Shown: positions 7,038 through 15,968, counted from the stretch's first letter. The stretch is 39,808 nt of DNA from Bacillota bacterium (GCA_023459335.1 JAEWUO010000033.1:1-39808), one strand, 5' to 3'. Notes: generated by a model from the sequence alone, not told the origin. Numbers and translations: made by a program.

Positions 7038-7171
7038 TCCTGTGTTCCGCCTTTTTTTATTCCGTAAAAGCTGGTAACACATTACAACATTTCGCTTAAA
7101 AACGCAACGAAACGCGTCCCGCTCCCGCAAAAAAGCGCTCGCTCCGCGAAAACCGCGAAATATCGCTCGAT

Positions 7172-7189
7172 CATAATTGAACCATAATT
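7172..7189 (+). promoter_or_regulatory. OmpR-type direct repeat upstream of the DUF2680 operon
   Basis: CATAATT occurs twice, at 7172-7178 and 7183-7189, with an 11-base period. Direct repeats with this period are the known layout of OmpR/PhoB-class response regulator sites. The operon that follows encodes such a regulator (8210-8896), so autoregulation is a reasonable inference. Confidence 0.45.
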
Positions 7190-7236
7190 CGCCGGTACAG
7201 TGAAGGTATCAAATCCACACGCAAAGGAGTGATACC

Positions 7237-7707
7237 ATGAGAAAGGCACTGCTGATTATCGCAATCGTCGTGCTCGCGCTCGTACCGTTCGGCGTATACG
7301 CGCTCGTCACAGATGTGCCCGCTCGCGCAGTCGTCCGCGCCGCCGACACAGCGCCGGCCGCGCAACGGGACCTGACGCCGGAGCAGCAGGCGGATCTGGA
7401 CGAATCGTTCCAGAAGATGATCGACCTGAGAAAAGAAACGATCAACACGATGGTACAGGACGGACTGCTGACCGAGGAGCAAGGCAAACTCGCGCTCGAA
7501 CGGCTGGACCGGATGTCCGAGGACTATGCTGAAGGCGGATACGCGTACGGCTACGGCGCGCTGCGCGGCTGCTTCGGCGGCACGACTGCAGGCGGCTATT
7601 ACGGCCGGGGCGGCATGATCCGCGGCTACGGCTGGAACGACGACGACGATCTAAACGACGGGTACTATGGCCGTGGCGGCATGATGCGCGGCTACGGCTG
7701 GAATTGA
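7237..7707 (+). CDS. Secreted DUF2680-type protein with Gly-Tyr-rich tail (156 aa)
   Basis: An exported protein. Residues 1-22 form a signal peptide or anchor (basic start, then a LLIIAIVVLALVPFGVYAL core). Residues 45-95 match DUF2680 (LTPEQQADLDESFQKMIDLRKETIN...GLLTEEQGKLALERLDRM), a helical hairpin domain found on Firmicute cell surfaces. The tail from about 100 is rich in Gly, Tyr, Arg and Met and holds two copies of GYYGRGGM(I/M)RGYGWN. Function is unknown. AAAGGAG precedes the ATG. It is the first gene of an operon with two SHOCT proteins and a two-component system, which suggests an envelope-associated or stress-response role. Confidence 0.82.
   Translation: MRKALLIIAIVVLALVPFGVYALVTDVPARAVVRAADTAPAAQRDLTPEQQADLDESFQKMIDLRKETINTMVQDGLLTEEQGKLALERLDRMSEDYAEGGYAYGYGALRGCFGGTTAGGYYGRGGMIRGYGWNDDDDLNDGYYGRGGMMRGYGWN
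7594..7704 (+). repeat. Two 45-bp in-frame repeats in the DUF2680 protein
   Basis: Copies at 7594-7638 and 7660-7704 encode GYYGRGGM(I/M)RGYGWN, separated by an acidic spacer NDDDDLND-like. Most differences between copies are synonymous third-position changes, so the peptide rather than the DNA appears to be conserved. Confidence 0.8.
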
Positions 7708-7728
7708 TTCGAAAGGCGGTAACAGAAC

Positions 7729-7914
7729 ATGATGTTTTTATGGCTGTTGGTCATCGGCCTCGTACTCTATTTTGTACTGGCCAAGCCCGGAAAACGTTCC
7801 GGTGAGACGGCGAAATCCGCCGAGGACCCGGTCGAAGTATTGAAGAAACGCTTCGTCAACGGGGAAATCACGGAGGAAGAATACAAAAAAATGTTGACGA
7901 TCGTCAATGATTGA
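7729..7914 (+). CDS. SHOCT-domain membrane protein (61 aa)
   Basis: A tiny single-pass membrane protein. A helix at residues 2-18 (FLWLLVIGLVLYFVL) is followed by a charged linker and a C-terminal SHOCT motif, DPVEVLKKRFVNGEITEEEYKKML. SHOCT is a short oligomerisation or regulatory domain often found at the ends of bacterial membrane proteins. It lies 21 bases after the DUF2680 gene and 14 bases before a second SHOCT gene. The two are paralogues in layout. Its role is unknown; a shared membrane complex with its neighbour is a guess from the layout. Confidence 0.85.
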   Translation: MMFLWLLVIGLVLYFVLAKPGKRSGETAKSAEDPVEVLKKRFVNGEITEEEYKKMLTIVND

Positions 7915-7928
7915 GGAGGTATGATACA

Positions 7929-8174
7929 ATGATGTTATCCAGAATGTTCGGCGGCTTCGGCACGTTTTACCGGCTGGCCCGGTTCGCGCATCCCGGCGCA
8001 TGGATTGCGCTGGCTGTGGTGTTCGTCGCGGCGATCGTCGTGATCATCGTGCTGGCGGCCAAGAAAAAGCCCGTGGCGTCCGACGGCGCGGCGGAAGCGC
8101 TCAAGCTCCGCTATATCAAAGGCGAGCTGACGGATGAAGAATACCAGAAGATGAAGAACGTCATCGGCAAATAA
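7929..8174 (+). CDS. SHOCT-domain membrane protein (81 aa)
   Basis: The second SHOCT protein in tandem. A membrane helix at about 27-46 (WIALAVVFVAAIVVIIVLAA) is followed by KKKP and a C-terminal SHOCT motif, AAEALKLRYIKGELTDEEYQKMK. The ATG at 7929 is nine bases after AGGAGG at 7914-7919; an upstream TTG at 7911 coincides with the ribosome binding site and is rejected. It is followed 35 bases later by the response regulator gene, so it belongs to the same operon. Confidence 0.85.
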   Translation: MMLSRMFGGFGTFYRLARFAHPGAWIALAVVFVAAIVVIIVLAAKKKPVASDGAAEALKLRYIKGELTDEEYQKMKNVIGK

Positions 8175-8209
8175 CGCCGGTTCGGCAGGACGCAGTACGA
8201 GGTGGAACG

Positions 8210-8896
8210 GTGCGATACCAGATATTGGTTGTCGAAGACCAGACAGAAATCAGATCCATCGTTGAAAAGTATCTTCTTAAGGAAGGTTACGCGGTGCTCA
8301 CCGCGCGCGATGGATTCGAGGCGCTGGCACTCTTCAACAGCAACACCGTCCACCTCGTTCTTTTGGACGTCATGATGCCCGGCATCGACGGGTTTGAAGT
8401 GCTCAAAGAGATTCGGCAGATTTCCGAAGTTCCGGTCGTCATGCTGACCGCGCGGCAGGGCGAGACGGACCGGGTGCGCGGCTTTCGCACGGGCGTGGAC
8501 GATTATGTGGTCAAACCCTTCAGCGTAAAGGAGCTCATGCTCCGCGTACAGCGGCTGCTTTTGCGCGTGTATCACGAGGCCGACGAGATTATTTACCAAT
8601 ATGGCGAATTACGCCTGCACACCGGCGGCATGAAGCTGTACCGCGCGGAGGAGGAAATCCCGCTGACTGCGGCGGAATACCGGCTGCTTCTCGCGTTGTT
8701 TAAAAATCAGGGGCGCGTCATGTCCCGCGAGCAGCTGATCGAACAGGCGTATGGCGGCGATTACGAGGGATACGATCGCAATATCGACAGTTTTATCAAA
8801 AAAATCCGCCAGAAAATCGAGAACGACCCGAGCCGTCCGCAGATCCTGATCACGAAATACGGCGCGGGATATATCTTTGGAGGGACTGCGTCATGA
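8210..8896 (+). CDS. OmpR/PhoB-family response regulator (228 aa)
   Basis: This transcriptional regulator has a receiver domain at residues 2-115: acidic pocket near D10, phospho-acceptor D53 in LLDVMMPG, T80, and K102 in VVKPF. A C-terminal winged-helix DNA-binding domain at about 130-225 carries LTAAEYRLLLALFKNQGRVMSREQL, then DRNIDSFIKKIRQKI and ILITKYGAGYIF. It starts at a GTG preceded by GAGGTG. Its end overlaps the kinase start by four bases (ATGA). The direct repeat at 7172-7189 is a plausible target. The stimulus is unknown. Confidence 0.95.
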   Translation: MRYQILVVEDQTEIRSIVEKYLLKEGYAVLTARDGFEALALFNSNTVHLVLLDVMMPGIDGFEVLKEIRQISEVPVVMLTARQGETDRVRGFRTGVDDYVVKPFSVKELMLRVQRLLLRVYHEADEIIYQYGELRLHTGGMKLYRAEEEIPLTAAEYRLLLALFKNQGRVMSREQLIEQAYGGDYEGYDRNIDSFIKKIRQKIENDPSRPQILITKYGAGYIFGGTAS

Positions 8897-10266
8897 CCGT
8901 CAAGCGGCAGTGGATGCTCGCGCTGATGCTTTCGGCCGCATTGTCGGTCCTGATCAATTCCATCGTGTTCAGCGCGCTGATCAACCGTTATTTCATCGAC
9001 AACTCCACGGTGAATTACAAAAAACACGTTTCGCAGGTCGTGGCGTTTTCCACGGACGCGCTGATCACCGGCGACTATTCCCGCGCGCAGCTGGAGATGC
9101 AGCTGGAATCGCACCTGAGCGATCCGATCAACCGTATCCGGCTCTATAACGCGGACGGCAAGCTGCTGGCGGATGTCGGCTCCGCAAGCGGGAAGATGGC
9201 GGACATGATGCGCAGCGGCATGATGAGCCGGTTTTTGCGCAATCCCTCGGAAGAAATTGACTCGATCGATATCACGAAGAACGGAAGCGTCATCGGCAAA
9301 CTCAATATCACGCGATACAGTTCCATCGGCAATTCGCTGGAAACCAGAAAGTTTACGCGCTCTTTGGTGATCAACAGCCTGCTCTCCTGCGGCATCGCGT
9401 TTCTGCTGACTCTGCTCATCGGCGATTATTTCAGCAAGCGCATGAGCCGCGACCTGACGCTGACCGCGCAGCAGGCGACCGACATCGACCTTGGGCAAAG
9501 ATCCGACGCGAAAAAATCCAGCATCGTTGAGATCGGCACGATTCAGCAGAGTCTGGAGACGCTCCAGTCCCGCCTGATGATGAAGCAAACCAGCAGAAAG
9601 CAGCTGATCGACGAGCTCGTGCACCAGACCAGAACGCCGCTGACGATTCTGCGCACGCATCTGGAGGGGTTTCGGGACGGCGTCATCCGGTTCACGCCGG
9701 AGGAGATACGAACCTGCGAATCTCAGATTGAGAATCTCTCCTCCATCATCACCAACATGAGCGGACTGATCGACGCGGGAAAAGAGATCGATCCGGTGCT
9801 GCTTACCTCGGTGGAAATTTCCGGCCTGATCCGTCAGATCGCCGCGGGCCTTAAGGCGCAGTTTGACAGGAAGCAGATTTCGCTGCAGGTTGCCGCCCAG
9901 CACAAGATCACGGTGCAGACCGACTCCTACCGGCTGAGCCAGTCGATCTATAATCTGCTGACCAACGCGTTTAAATTCACCGGATCCGGCGGGACGGTGA
10001 CGCTTTCGTACCAGGCGGAGGGTAACGAACTCGCAATCTCCATACAAGATACGGGCGCCGGTATTCCGCCGGAAGAACAGGAAAAAATCTTCGACGCGTA
10101 CTATCGCGGGAAAAATTCGCCGGATACCGGCGGCGACGGCATCGGCCTGTATATCGTAAAAGAAAACCTGAAGAAGATCGGCGGAAGAATCGATCTGGAA
10201 TCGAAGGTCGGGGCCGGCAGCAAATTCACCATCCGGATCCCGCTGAGATCGGGTTTGGTACACTAA
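8893..10266 (+). CDS. Sensor histidine kinase (457 aa)
   Basis: This membrane-bound partner of the preceding response regulator has a first membrane helix at about 9-32, an extracytoplasmic sensor region at about 35-155, a second helix at about 157-177 and a HAMP-like linker. A dimerisation domain with phospho-accepting H244 (ELVHQTRTPLTILR) follows. The catalytic domain shows the N box around N358 (NLLTNAFKF), G1 DTGAGI at 386-391 and G2 GDGIGLYI at 414-421. The H box is the HQ..TP variant rather than HE..TP. Co-occurrence with DUF2680 and SHOCT proteins points to cell-envelope sensing, which is inference. A terminator begins at the stop codon. Confidence 0.94.
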   Translation: MTVKRQWMLALMLSAALSVLINSIVFSALINRYFIDNSTVNYKKHVSQVVAFSTDALITGDYSRAQLEMQLESHLSDPINRIRLYNADGKLLADVGSASGKMADMMRSGMMSRFLRNPSEEIDSIDITKNGSVIGKLNITRYSSIGNSLETRKFTRSLVINSLLSCGIAFLLTLLIGDYFSKRMSRDLTLTAQQATDIDLGQRSDAKKSSIVEIGTIQQSLETLQSRLMMKQTSRKQLIDELVHQTRTPLTILRTHLEGFRDGVIRFTPEEIRTCESQIENLSSIITNMSGLIDAGKEIDPVLLTSVEISGLIRQIAAGLKAQFDRKQISLQVAAQHKITVQTDSYRLSQSIYNLLTNAFKFTGSGGTVTLSYQAEGNELAISIQDTGAGIPPEEQEKIFDAYYRGKNSPDTGGDGIGLYIVKENLKKIGGRIDLESKVGAGSKFTIRIPLRSGLVH

Positions 10267-10287
10267 AAGCGCCTTGCGGCGCTTTTT
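10266..10287 (+). terminator. Intrinsic terminator of the two-component operon
   Basis: AAAGCGCC (10266-10273) pairs with GGCGCTTT (10278-10285) around TTGC, followed by TT. The stem begins at the kinase stop codon. Confidence 0.8.
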
Positions 10288-10352
10288 AAGTATAATCATT
10301 TCCGTACTGCTCCAATCCGACAATGAACGACGTTTTTGCTTCGGCGCGGCTT

Positions 10353-11039
10353 TTACAGTTCTCCCGCATTCAGCCCGAGCACATTGATCACATGGCGGAT
10401 GTGGATGTTCATCGCGCTCTTGGCGCCCGCCCCGTCCCGTAAACGCAAAAAATTGACCATATCCCGATTGTCGTAGATGACAATGTTTTTCAGCGCCTCC
10501 GTGTTGTCCGTCATTTCCATCGCCTCGTTCACCGCCGCGGTGATGATCGGAAACATGCGGATGATGAACTCGTTGTGCGAAGCGGCGGCGATCATCTCGT
10601 GATAACGCTGGTCCTCGTCCGGCCAGTTGCCGTTTGTACGCACCAGCTGTTCGACGAGCTGCGCCTGATCGAAGATACCTTGCAGCTCCTCTTCCGTCGC
10701 GCGGAAACAAGCGAGCATGATACACTGCGGCTCGAACATGAGCCGGATTTCATACATATCCGCGAGGCGCGCGTGGCTCAGCGCGCCCATGTCGTACTTA
10801 TTGAACATCGTCAGGTCTTCGCTGATGAACGTGCCGCGGCCGCGCTGTACGCTGAGGATTCCCTGCGCGATCAAATAGTGCACGGCTTCGCGGAGCGTCG
10901 TCCTGCTCACGCCGAGGCTCAACGACAATTCGTTTTCGTTGGGGAGCTTGTCTCCGGCGGCGAATTTTTTCTGCAGTACGATCATCTTGTACAGCTCGTT
11001 CGCCGTTCGTTCCGAAAGACTCCTGTTATCACCGGACAT
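10353..11039 (-). CDS. FadR-type GntR transcriptional regulator (228 aa)
   Basis: The N-terminal winged helix spans about 8-75, with the diagnostic GDKLPNENELSLSLGVSRTTLREAV helix-turn-helix and the GRGTFI wing. The C-terminal helical FCD effector domain at about 90-220 has the metal-ligand pattern D..YHEMIAAAS.N and a later INIHI-R-H-like histidine segment. FCD regulators usually bind small organic acids. It is divergent from the butyrate kinase/oxidoreductase operon. Repeats of the same half-site lie at the operon promoter and at its own -10, so it most likely controls the operon and itself. The start has AAGGCG upstream. Confidence 0.93.
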   Translation of the reverse strand: MSGDNRSLSERTANELYKMIVLQKKFAAGDKLPNENELSLSLGVSRTTLREAVHYLIAQGILSVQRGRGTFISEDLTMFNKYDMGALSHARLADMYEIRLMFEPQCIMLACFRATEEELQGIFDQAQLVEQLVRTNGNWPDEDQRYHEMIAAASHNEFIIRMFPIITAAVNEAMEMTDNTEALKNIVIYDNRDMVNFLRLRDGAGAKSAMNIHIRHVINVLGLNAGEL

Positions 11040-11068
11040 GGTGTCGCCTTCTTATACAAGTTTCCATC

Positions 11069-11097
11069 ATCATACATCATATGGATTCGTCTTACAA
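11069..11097 (-). promoter_or_regulatory. Promoter of the FadR-type regulator, with operator half-sites
   Basis: On the minus strand TTGTAA, a 17-base spacer and TATGAT. The -10 region contains two overlapping copies of the plus-strand motif ATCATA (11069-11074 and 11076-11081). The first, CATCATAC (11068-11075), matches the arm of the 33-bp palindrome downstream. This suggests autoregulation. Confidence 0.55.
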
Positions 11098-11117
11098 GGA
11101 ATGCCGGGTATCGGCGC

Positions 11118-11152
11118 TTGACATCATACCACTAATTTAGTAGTATGATGTC
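11118..11152 (+). promoter_or_regulatory. Promoter of the buk operon inside a 33-bp palindromic operator
   Basis: TTGACA (11118-11123), a 17-base spacer and TAGTAT (11141-11146) form a sigma-A promoter. A palindrome spans 11120-11152. Its left arm ACATCATACCACTA matches the reverse complement of its right arm TAGTAGTATGATGT at 13 of 14 positions. A further partial half-site TCATACTAC lies at 11168-11176. An operator that covers the whole promoter implies repression, most likely by the divergent FadR-type regulator. Confidence 0.7.
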
Positions 11153-11283
11153 GTATTACATATTCTGTCATACTACAACATTCCGGCAAGCCTGTTTCCG
11201 GCGGCCGATCTGTCTTCCTTCCAGCTTCCTGCAAACTTCCTTAAAATCTTCGTCCGGCAATATGCGAAAGGACAACCGAAAGG

Positions 11284-12351
11284 ATGAATCTTCGAATTCT
11301 GGCGATCAATCCCGGATCGTCTACGACAAAACTCGCCGTCTACGAAAAGGAAACGCCGCTTTTTGAAACCACGATCGAGCACAACGGCAGCGCGATTTCC
11401 TACAGCGTGGACCCGGAAGGCGCGCTCGCGTTTCGGATGAGCGCCATCGACGCGGCGCTTTCGGAGCACGGCATCGCATATGATTCGCTGGATGCCGTGA
11501 TCGGCCGCGGCGGTTTGCTGCGCCCGATCGCGGGTGGTATCTACACCGTTAACGAGCGGATGCTGTCCGATCTGAAGAGCTGCAAATACGGCGATCACGC
11601 TTCGAACATGGGCGCCATGCTGGCCGACATCATCGGAAGGAGGTTCGGAATTCCCGCCTATATCGCCGATTCGGTCGTCACCGATGAACTCTGCGATCTT
11701 GCGCGGCTGTCCGGGCATCCGGAAATCAGCCGCGCGTCCGTATTTCACGCGCTGAACCAGAAGGCAAAAGCGCGCCTGTTCTGCGCGGAACGCGGACTGA
11801 AGTATGTGGAAGTGAACCTGATCATCGCGCACATCGGCGGCGGCGTCACGGTCGGCGCGCACCGTAAAGGTCGCGTGATCGACGTTAACGACGGTCTGGG
11901 CGGAGAGGGTCCGTACAGTGCGCAGCGCTGCGGCGGGCTGCCCGTCAATTCTGTATTAAAACTTACCGAACGGAATCATCTGTCTGCCGTCGCGATGCTC
12001 AGGATGCTCAATACGCGCGGAGGCCTGCTCGGTTATCTCGGCACCGACGACGGCAAGGAAGTCAGCCGCCGCGCGGAAAGCGGGGATGCGTTTGCGCGCC
12101 TCGTCTATGAGGGCATGGCCTATCAGGCGGCAAAGGAGATCGGCGCCTGCGCCGCCGTGCTCAGGGGAGACGTACAGGCGATCATCCTGACCGGCGGATT
12201 TGCACGCGACAAGATGTTTACCGACTGGATCGCCGAACGGACGAGCTTTATCGCCGAAATCGTAATCATGCCGGGCGAGGACGAGCAGAGGGCGCTCGTG
12301 CAGGCCGCGCTGCGCGCGCTCGCCGGCGAGGAACAGCCGCAGGAGTACTGA
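11284..12351 (+). CDS. buk: Butyrate kinase (355 aa)
   Basis: An acetokinase-family enzyme making butyrate (or branched short-chain acid) and ATP from the acyl phosphate. Visible family features are RILAINPGSSTTKLAVYE at the N-terminus, VIGRGGLLRPI.GG.Y, ASNMGAMLA, NLIIAHIGGGVTVGAH at about 178-194, and AIILTGGFA near 300. Length fits butyrate kinase rather than acetate kinase (about 400). It heads an operon that continues with a P-loop ATPase and a 2-oxoacid:ferredoxin oxidoreductase. The pathway reading is 2-oxoacid to acyl-CoA to acyl phosphate to acid plus ATP. No phosphate acyltransferase gene is in the window. Confidence 0.93.
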   Translation: MNLRILAINPGSSTTKLAVYEKETPLFETTIEHNGSAISYSVDPEGALAFRMSAIDAALSEHGIAYDSLDAVIGRGGLLRPIAGGIYTVNERMLSDLKSCKYGDHASNMGAMLADIIGRRFGIPAYIADSVVTDELCDLARLSGHPEISRASVFHALNQKAKARLFCAERGLKYVEVNLIIAHIGGGVTVGAHRKGRVIDVNDGLGGEGPYSAQRCGGLPVNSVLKLTERNHLSAVAMLRMLNTRGGLLGYLGTDDGKEVSRRAESGDAFARLVYEGMAYQAAKEIGACAAVLRGDVQAIILTGGFARDKMFTDWIAERTSFIAEIVIMPGEDEQRALVQAALRALAGEEQPQEY

Positions 12352-12379
12352 CCGGCCGGGTCAGGCGGGGAGAGAACGA

Positions 12380-13036
12380 GTGAATCAGCATCTGACCATC
12401 GTGACCGGCCATTATGGCAGCGGAAAAACGGAATTTTCCGTCAACCTCGCGTTTCGGCTGATCGAAAGCGGATGCGCGGTGACGCTGGCCGATCTCGATA
12501 TTGTAAATCCTTATTTCTGTTCGCGGGAACGCAGGGACGCGCTGGAGGCGCGCGGCGTTCGCATCGTCGCATCCCGATGGGCGGAGGCGGATCTTCCCGT
12601 GATCGATCCCGAAGTTTCCTCGCTGCTGGAGCGCGGCGTCTGCGGCATCATGGACGTCGGCGGGGACGCTGTCGGCGCGCAGGTGCTCGGCCGGTTCTCG
12701 CAGAAAATCTCTCTCATTGAGCACGAACTGCTCTGCGTGGTGAATTTCAGCCGTCCGGAAACCGCTACGGCCGAGCAGGCGGAAAACTACCTGCGGCAGA
12801 TCGAATACAGCGCTCGGCTGAAGGTAACCGGTCTGGTCAACAACACGCACATGGATAGGGACACGACTGCGGCGGATATCCTGCGCGGCGCGAAATTGGC
12901 GGAAGCGCTGGCAAAAAAGTCCGGAATTCCGCTTCGGTATCACGCCTACGACGCGCGATTTGATAAGCAGCTCGGCCTGCCGCGGGAAATGCGGTTTCCG
13001 ATGCGGCTCTATATGAAAAAACCGTGGGAAATTTAA
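12380..13036 (+). CDS. P-loop ATPase of the oxidoreductase operon (218 aa)
   Basis: A soluble nucleotide-binding protein of the SIMIBI/ParA-CobQ type. Walker A is GHYGSGKTEF at residues 10-19, an LADLDIVNPYF segment follows at about 37-47, a Walker-B-like IMDVGGDAVGAQ is at about 90-101, and VTGLVNNTHM carries the N-K/N-D-like base-recognition position. It starts at a GTG after GGGGAGAG. Proteins of this type sit in 2-oxoacid:ferredoxin oxidoreductase operons of Clostridia. Whether it helps assemble Fe-S clusters or has another task is not known to me. Confidence 0.82.
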   Translation: MNQHLTIVTGHYGSGKTEFSVNLAFRLIESGCAVTLADLDIVNPYFCSRERRDALEARGVRIVASRWAEADLPVIDPEVSSLLERGVCGIMDVGGDAVGAQVLGRFSQKISLIEHELLCVVNFSRPETATAEQAENYLRQIEYSARLKVTGLVNNTHMDRDTTAADILRGAKLAEALAKKSGIPLRYHAYDARFDKQLGLPREMRFPMRLYMKKPWEI

Positions 13037-13061
13037 TCGGATTATAAAAGGGGTGAATCGC

Positions 13062-13271
13062 TTGGCTGGGAAAGTCTCGTTTCTGCAGGAGCGCTGCAAA
13101 GGGTGCGAACTGTGCCGGTCCGTCTGCCCGAAGCAAATCATCGTCATGAGCGCGGGTACAAATTCCAGAGGCTACCACCCCGCAAGCGTGGAGCGCATGG
13201 AAGAATGCACGGGCTGCGCGAGCTGCGCGCGGATGTGCCCGGACAGCGTGATTACCGTGGAAAGGATCTGA
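13062..13271 (+). CDS. 2x[4Fe-4S] ferredoxin subunit of 2-oxoacid oxidoreductase (69 aa)
   Basis: The delta (ferredoxin) subunit, which carries electrons from the TPP-dependent core. It has two full cluster motifs, CKGCELCRSVCP and CTGCASCARMCP, arranged as in bacterial 8Fe ferredoxins. The TTG at 13062 lies eight bases after AAAAGGGG; the GTG at 13053 overlaps that site and is less likely. It is four bases before the alpha subunit gene and belongs to the same operon. Confidence 0.9.
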   Translation: MAGKVSFLQERCKGCELCRSVCPKQIIVMSAGTNSRGYHPASVERMEECTGCASCARMCPDSVITVERI

Positions 13272-13275
13272 GCCG

Positions 13276-14342
13276 ATGGCAAAGGAACTCTGGAAAGGAA
13301 ACGAAGCGGTCGCGGAGGCAGCCATTCGCGCTGGCTGCCGCTGCTTTTTCGGATACCCCATCACCCCGCAGAACGAAATCCCCGAATACTTCGCCCGCCA
13401 TATGCCGGAGCACGGCGGCTGTTTTGTGCAGGCCGAGAGCGAAGTGGCCGCGATCAACATGGCTTACGGCGCTGCGGGATGCGGCGCCCGGGTGATGACC
13501 TCCTCCTCCTCGCCGGGCATCAGCCTGAAGCAGGAGGGCATCTCCTATATCGCCGGAGCCGAACTTCCCGTGGTCATCGTCAACATGATGCGCGGCGGTC
13601 CCGGCTTGGGCAGCATCGCGCCCGCGCAGTCGGATTATTTTCAGGCGACGCGCGGCGGAGGAAACGGCGATTACCGCACCGTCGTACTCGCGCCCGCGAC
13701 GATACAGGAAGTCACCGACCTCACACAGGAAGCGTTCGACATCGCCGATCTTTACCGCATCCCCGTGCTGGTGCTGGCGGACGGTATGATCGGGCAGATG
13801 ATGGAAGCCGTCGAGTGGAAAACACCCAAAAAGCGCGCGTTGCCGCGCAAGGACTGGGCAACCGACGGCACCAAGGGAAAGCGGGAGCACAACATCGTCA
13901 ATTCCCTGTTCATCGACCCGAAGAGCTGTATGACGCACAACCAAAACCTGCAGCAGAAACACGACCGGATCGCGCGGAACGAAACCCGCTTTGAAGAATT
14001 CCTCACCGACGATGCGGAGGTTCTGTTCGCGGCGTACGGAACGACGGCGCGCATTTGTTCCTCCGTCGCATTAAAGCTCCGTGAAGAGGGCGTTAAGGCG
14101 GGTGTATTCCGCCCGATCACGCTCTGGCCGTATCCCGAAGCGGCGCTCTACGCCTGCGCGAACCGGCCGGGCGTCAAGGCCGTCGTCTGCGCGGAGATGA
14201 GTCTGGGCCAGATGATCGACGACGTGAAAATCTCTATCAACGGCTCGAAACCCGTCCGTTTTATCGGCACGGCGGGCGGCGTGTTCCCCACGCCCGCGGA
14301 GCTGGCCGAGTCCGCGCGTCAGGCGCTGAAGGAGGCGTACGT

Positions 14343-14346
<4 letters not shown>
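13276..14346 (+). CDS. vorB: 2-oxoacid:ferredoxin oxidoreductase alpha subunit, VorB/KorA-like (356 aa)
   Basis: The alpha subunit of a ferredoxin-dependent 2-oxoacid oxidoreductase, which converts 2-oxoacids plus CoA to acyl-CoA, CO2 and reduced ferredoxin. The N-terminal pyrimidine-binding domain has GNEAVAEAAIRAGCRCFFGYPITPQNEIPEY, then QAESEVAAINMAYGAAGCGARVMTSSSSPG, and RGGPGLGSIAPAQSDYFQATRGGGNGDYR. The C-terminal transketolase-like region holds DDAEVLFAAYGTTARI and GVFRPITLWPYPE. The wording of the motifs fits the 3-methyl-2-oxobutanoate (VorB) branch used with a butyrate kinase, but 2-oxoglutarate enzymes are close and cannot be excluded. Its stop overlaps the beta subunit start. Confidence 0.92.
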
Positions 14347-15091
<745 letters not shown>

Positions 15092-15095
<4 letters not shown>

Positions 15096-15640
15096 AGCAC
15101 GAAATCATCATCTCCGGATTCGGCGGGCAGGGCGTGATGGCGATGGGCAAAATGCTCGCAGAGGCAGGCATGCGGGAGGGACTGAGCGTCAACTGGCTGC
15201 CCAGCTACGGACCCGAAGTCCGCGGCGGAACCGCGAACTGCTCGGTCATGCTCAGCAGCGAGCGGATCGTCTCGCCGCTGGTGCTGGAACCTACGGACCT
15301 GATCGTCATGAACAAACCCTCGCTGCTGCGTTTCGAGCCGCAGCTGGTCAGCGGCGGAACCGCTTTCGTCAACAGCAGCATCATCGAAATCAAAACGACG
15401 CGCAGGGACATTACGACGTTCTATATCCCCTGCCTGGACATCGCGCAGGAGCTGGGGAACGCAAAAGCCGCTAACATGGTGATGCTCGGCGCCTACATCG
15501 CGGCAACGAAGTGCCTGCGGCAGGAGACCGTTGAGGAGATGCTTACGCACCTGTTCACCGGCGCGAAAGCCGGCCTCGTCTCGCTCAACCGCGAGGCGCT
15601 GCGCCAGGGCGCGGACATCATCCTCAAAGCGGCGTCCTGA
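15092..15640 (+). CDS. 2-oxoacid:ferredoxin oxidoreductase gamma subunit (182 aa)
   Basis: The gamma subunit, which forms the CoA-handling domain of the complex. It starts EIIISGFGGQGVMAMGKMLAEAG, the family fingerprint, followed by NWLPSYGPEVRGGTANCSVMLS and LIVMNKPSL. The ATG at 15092 is nine bases after GGAGGG and overlaps the beta stop (ATGA). It is the last gene of the operon and is followed by a strong terminator at 15720. Confidence 0.92.
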
Positions 15641-15719
15641 GACAGCAAGTACCGGTCGATCTTACGCTGTCTGCGCGATCGTGCGGTGACAGCATATGGC
15701 CGCAGGATGGAAGGATGGA

Positions 15720-15753
15720 AAGCAGCGGGCGCGATTGCGCCCGCTGCTTGTTT
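15720..15753 (+). terminator. Intrinsic terminator of the buk-oxidoreductase operon
   Basis: A 13-bp perfect stem, AAGCAGCGGGCGC (15720-15732) with GCGCCCGCTGCTT (15737-15749), loop GATT, then GTTT. It is one of the strongest stems in the window. The bases from about 15760 to 15960 are AT-rich and hold only the promoter at 15907. Confidence 0.85.
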
Positions 15754-15906
15754 CATATTCGATCCGACAATGCGTATTTGTGAAACCAGATGTCATTTCT
15801 GTTTGTTTTACATCAGATCAACTATTTTGTGTTTGTTATAAATACAGTTATTTTATGTATTTGTGTTATATTTACTGCTCAAGACTTATTGTAAACTTGT
15901 TTTGCC

Positions 15907-15935
15907 TTGACCCCTCAAATCTCGTGAACTAAAAT
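15907..15935 (+). promoter_or_regulatory. Sigma-A promoter before the zinc-ribbon remnant
   Basis: TTGACC (15907-15912), a 17-base spacer and TAAAAT (15930-15935). It points at the degraded zinc-ribbon frame and, about 390 bases on, at the intact zinc-ribbon gene at 16323, for which no closer promoter is evident. Confidence 0.5.
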
Positions 15936-15968
15936 TATATATAACTTTTCTGCTTAGCAGGCTTCTAG

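Noticed and set aside
8761..10725. A long minus-strand open frame across the histidine kinase and part of the FadR-type regulator
   Set aside because: It is antisense to the well-supported kinase, starts within another gene in a different frame, and has no domain.
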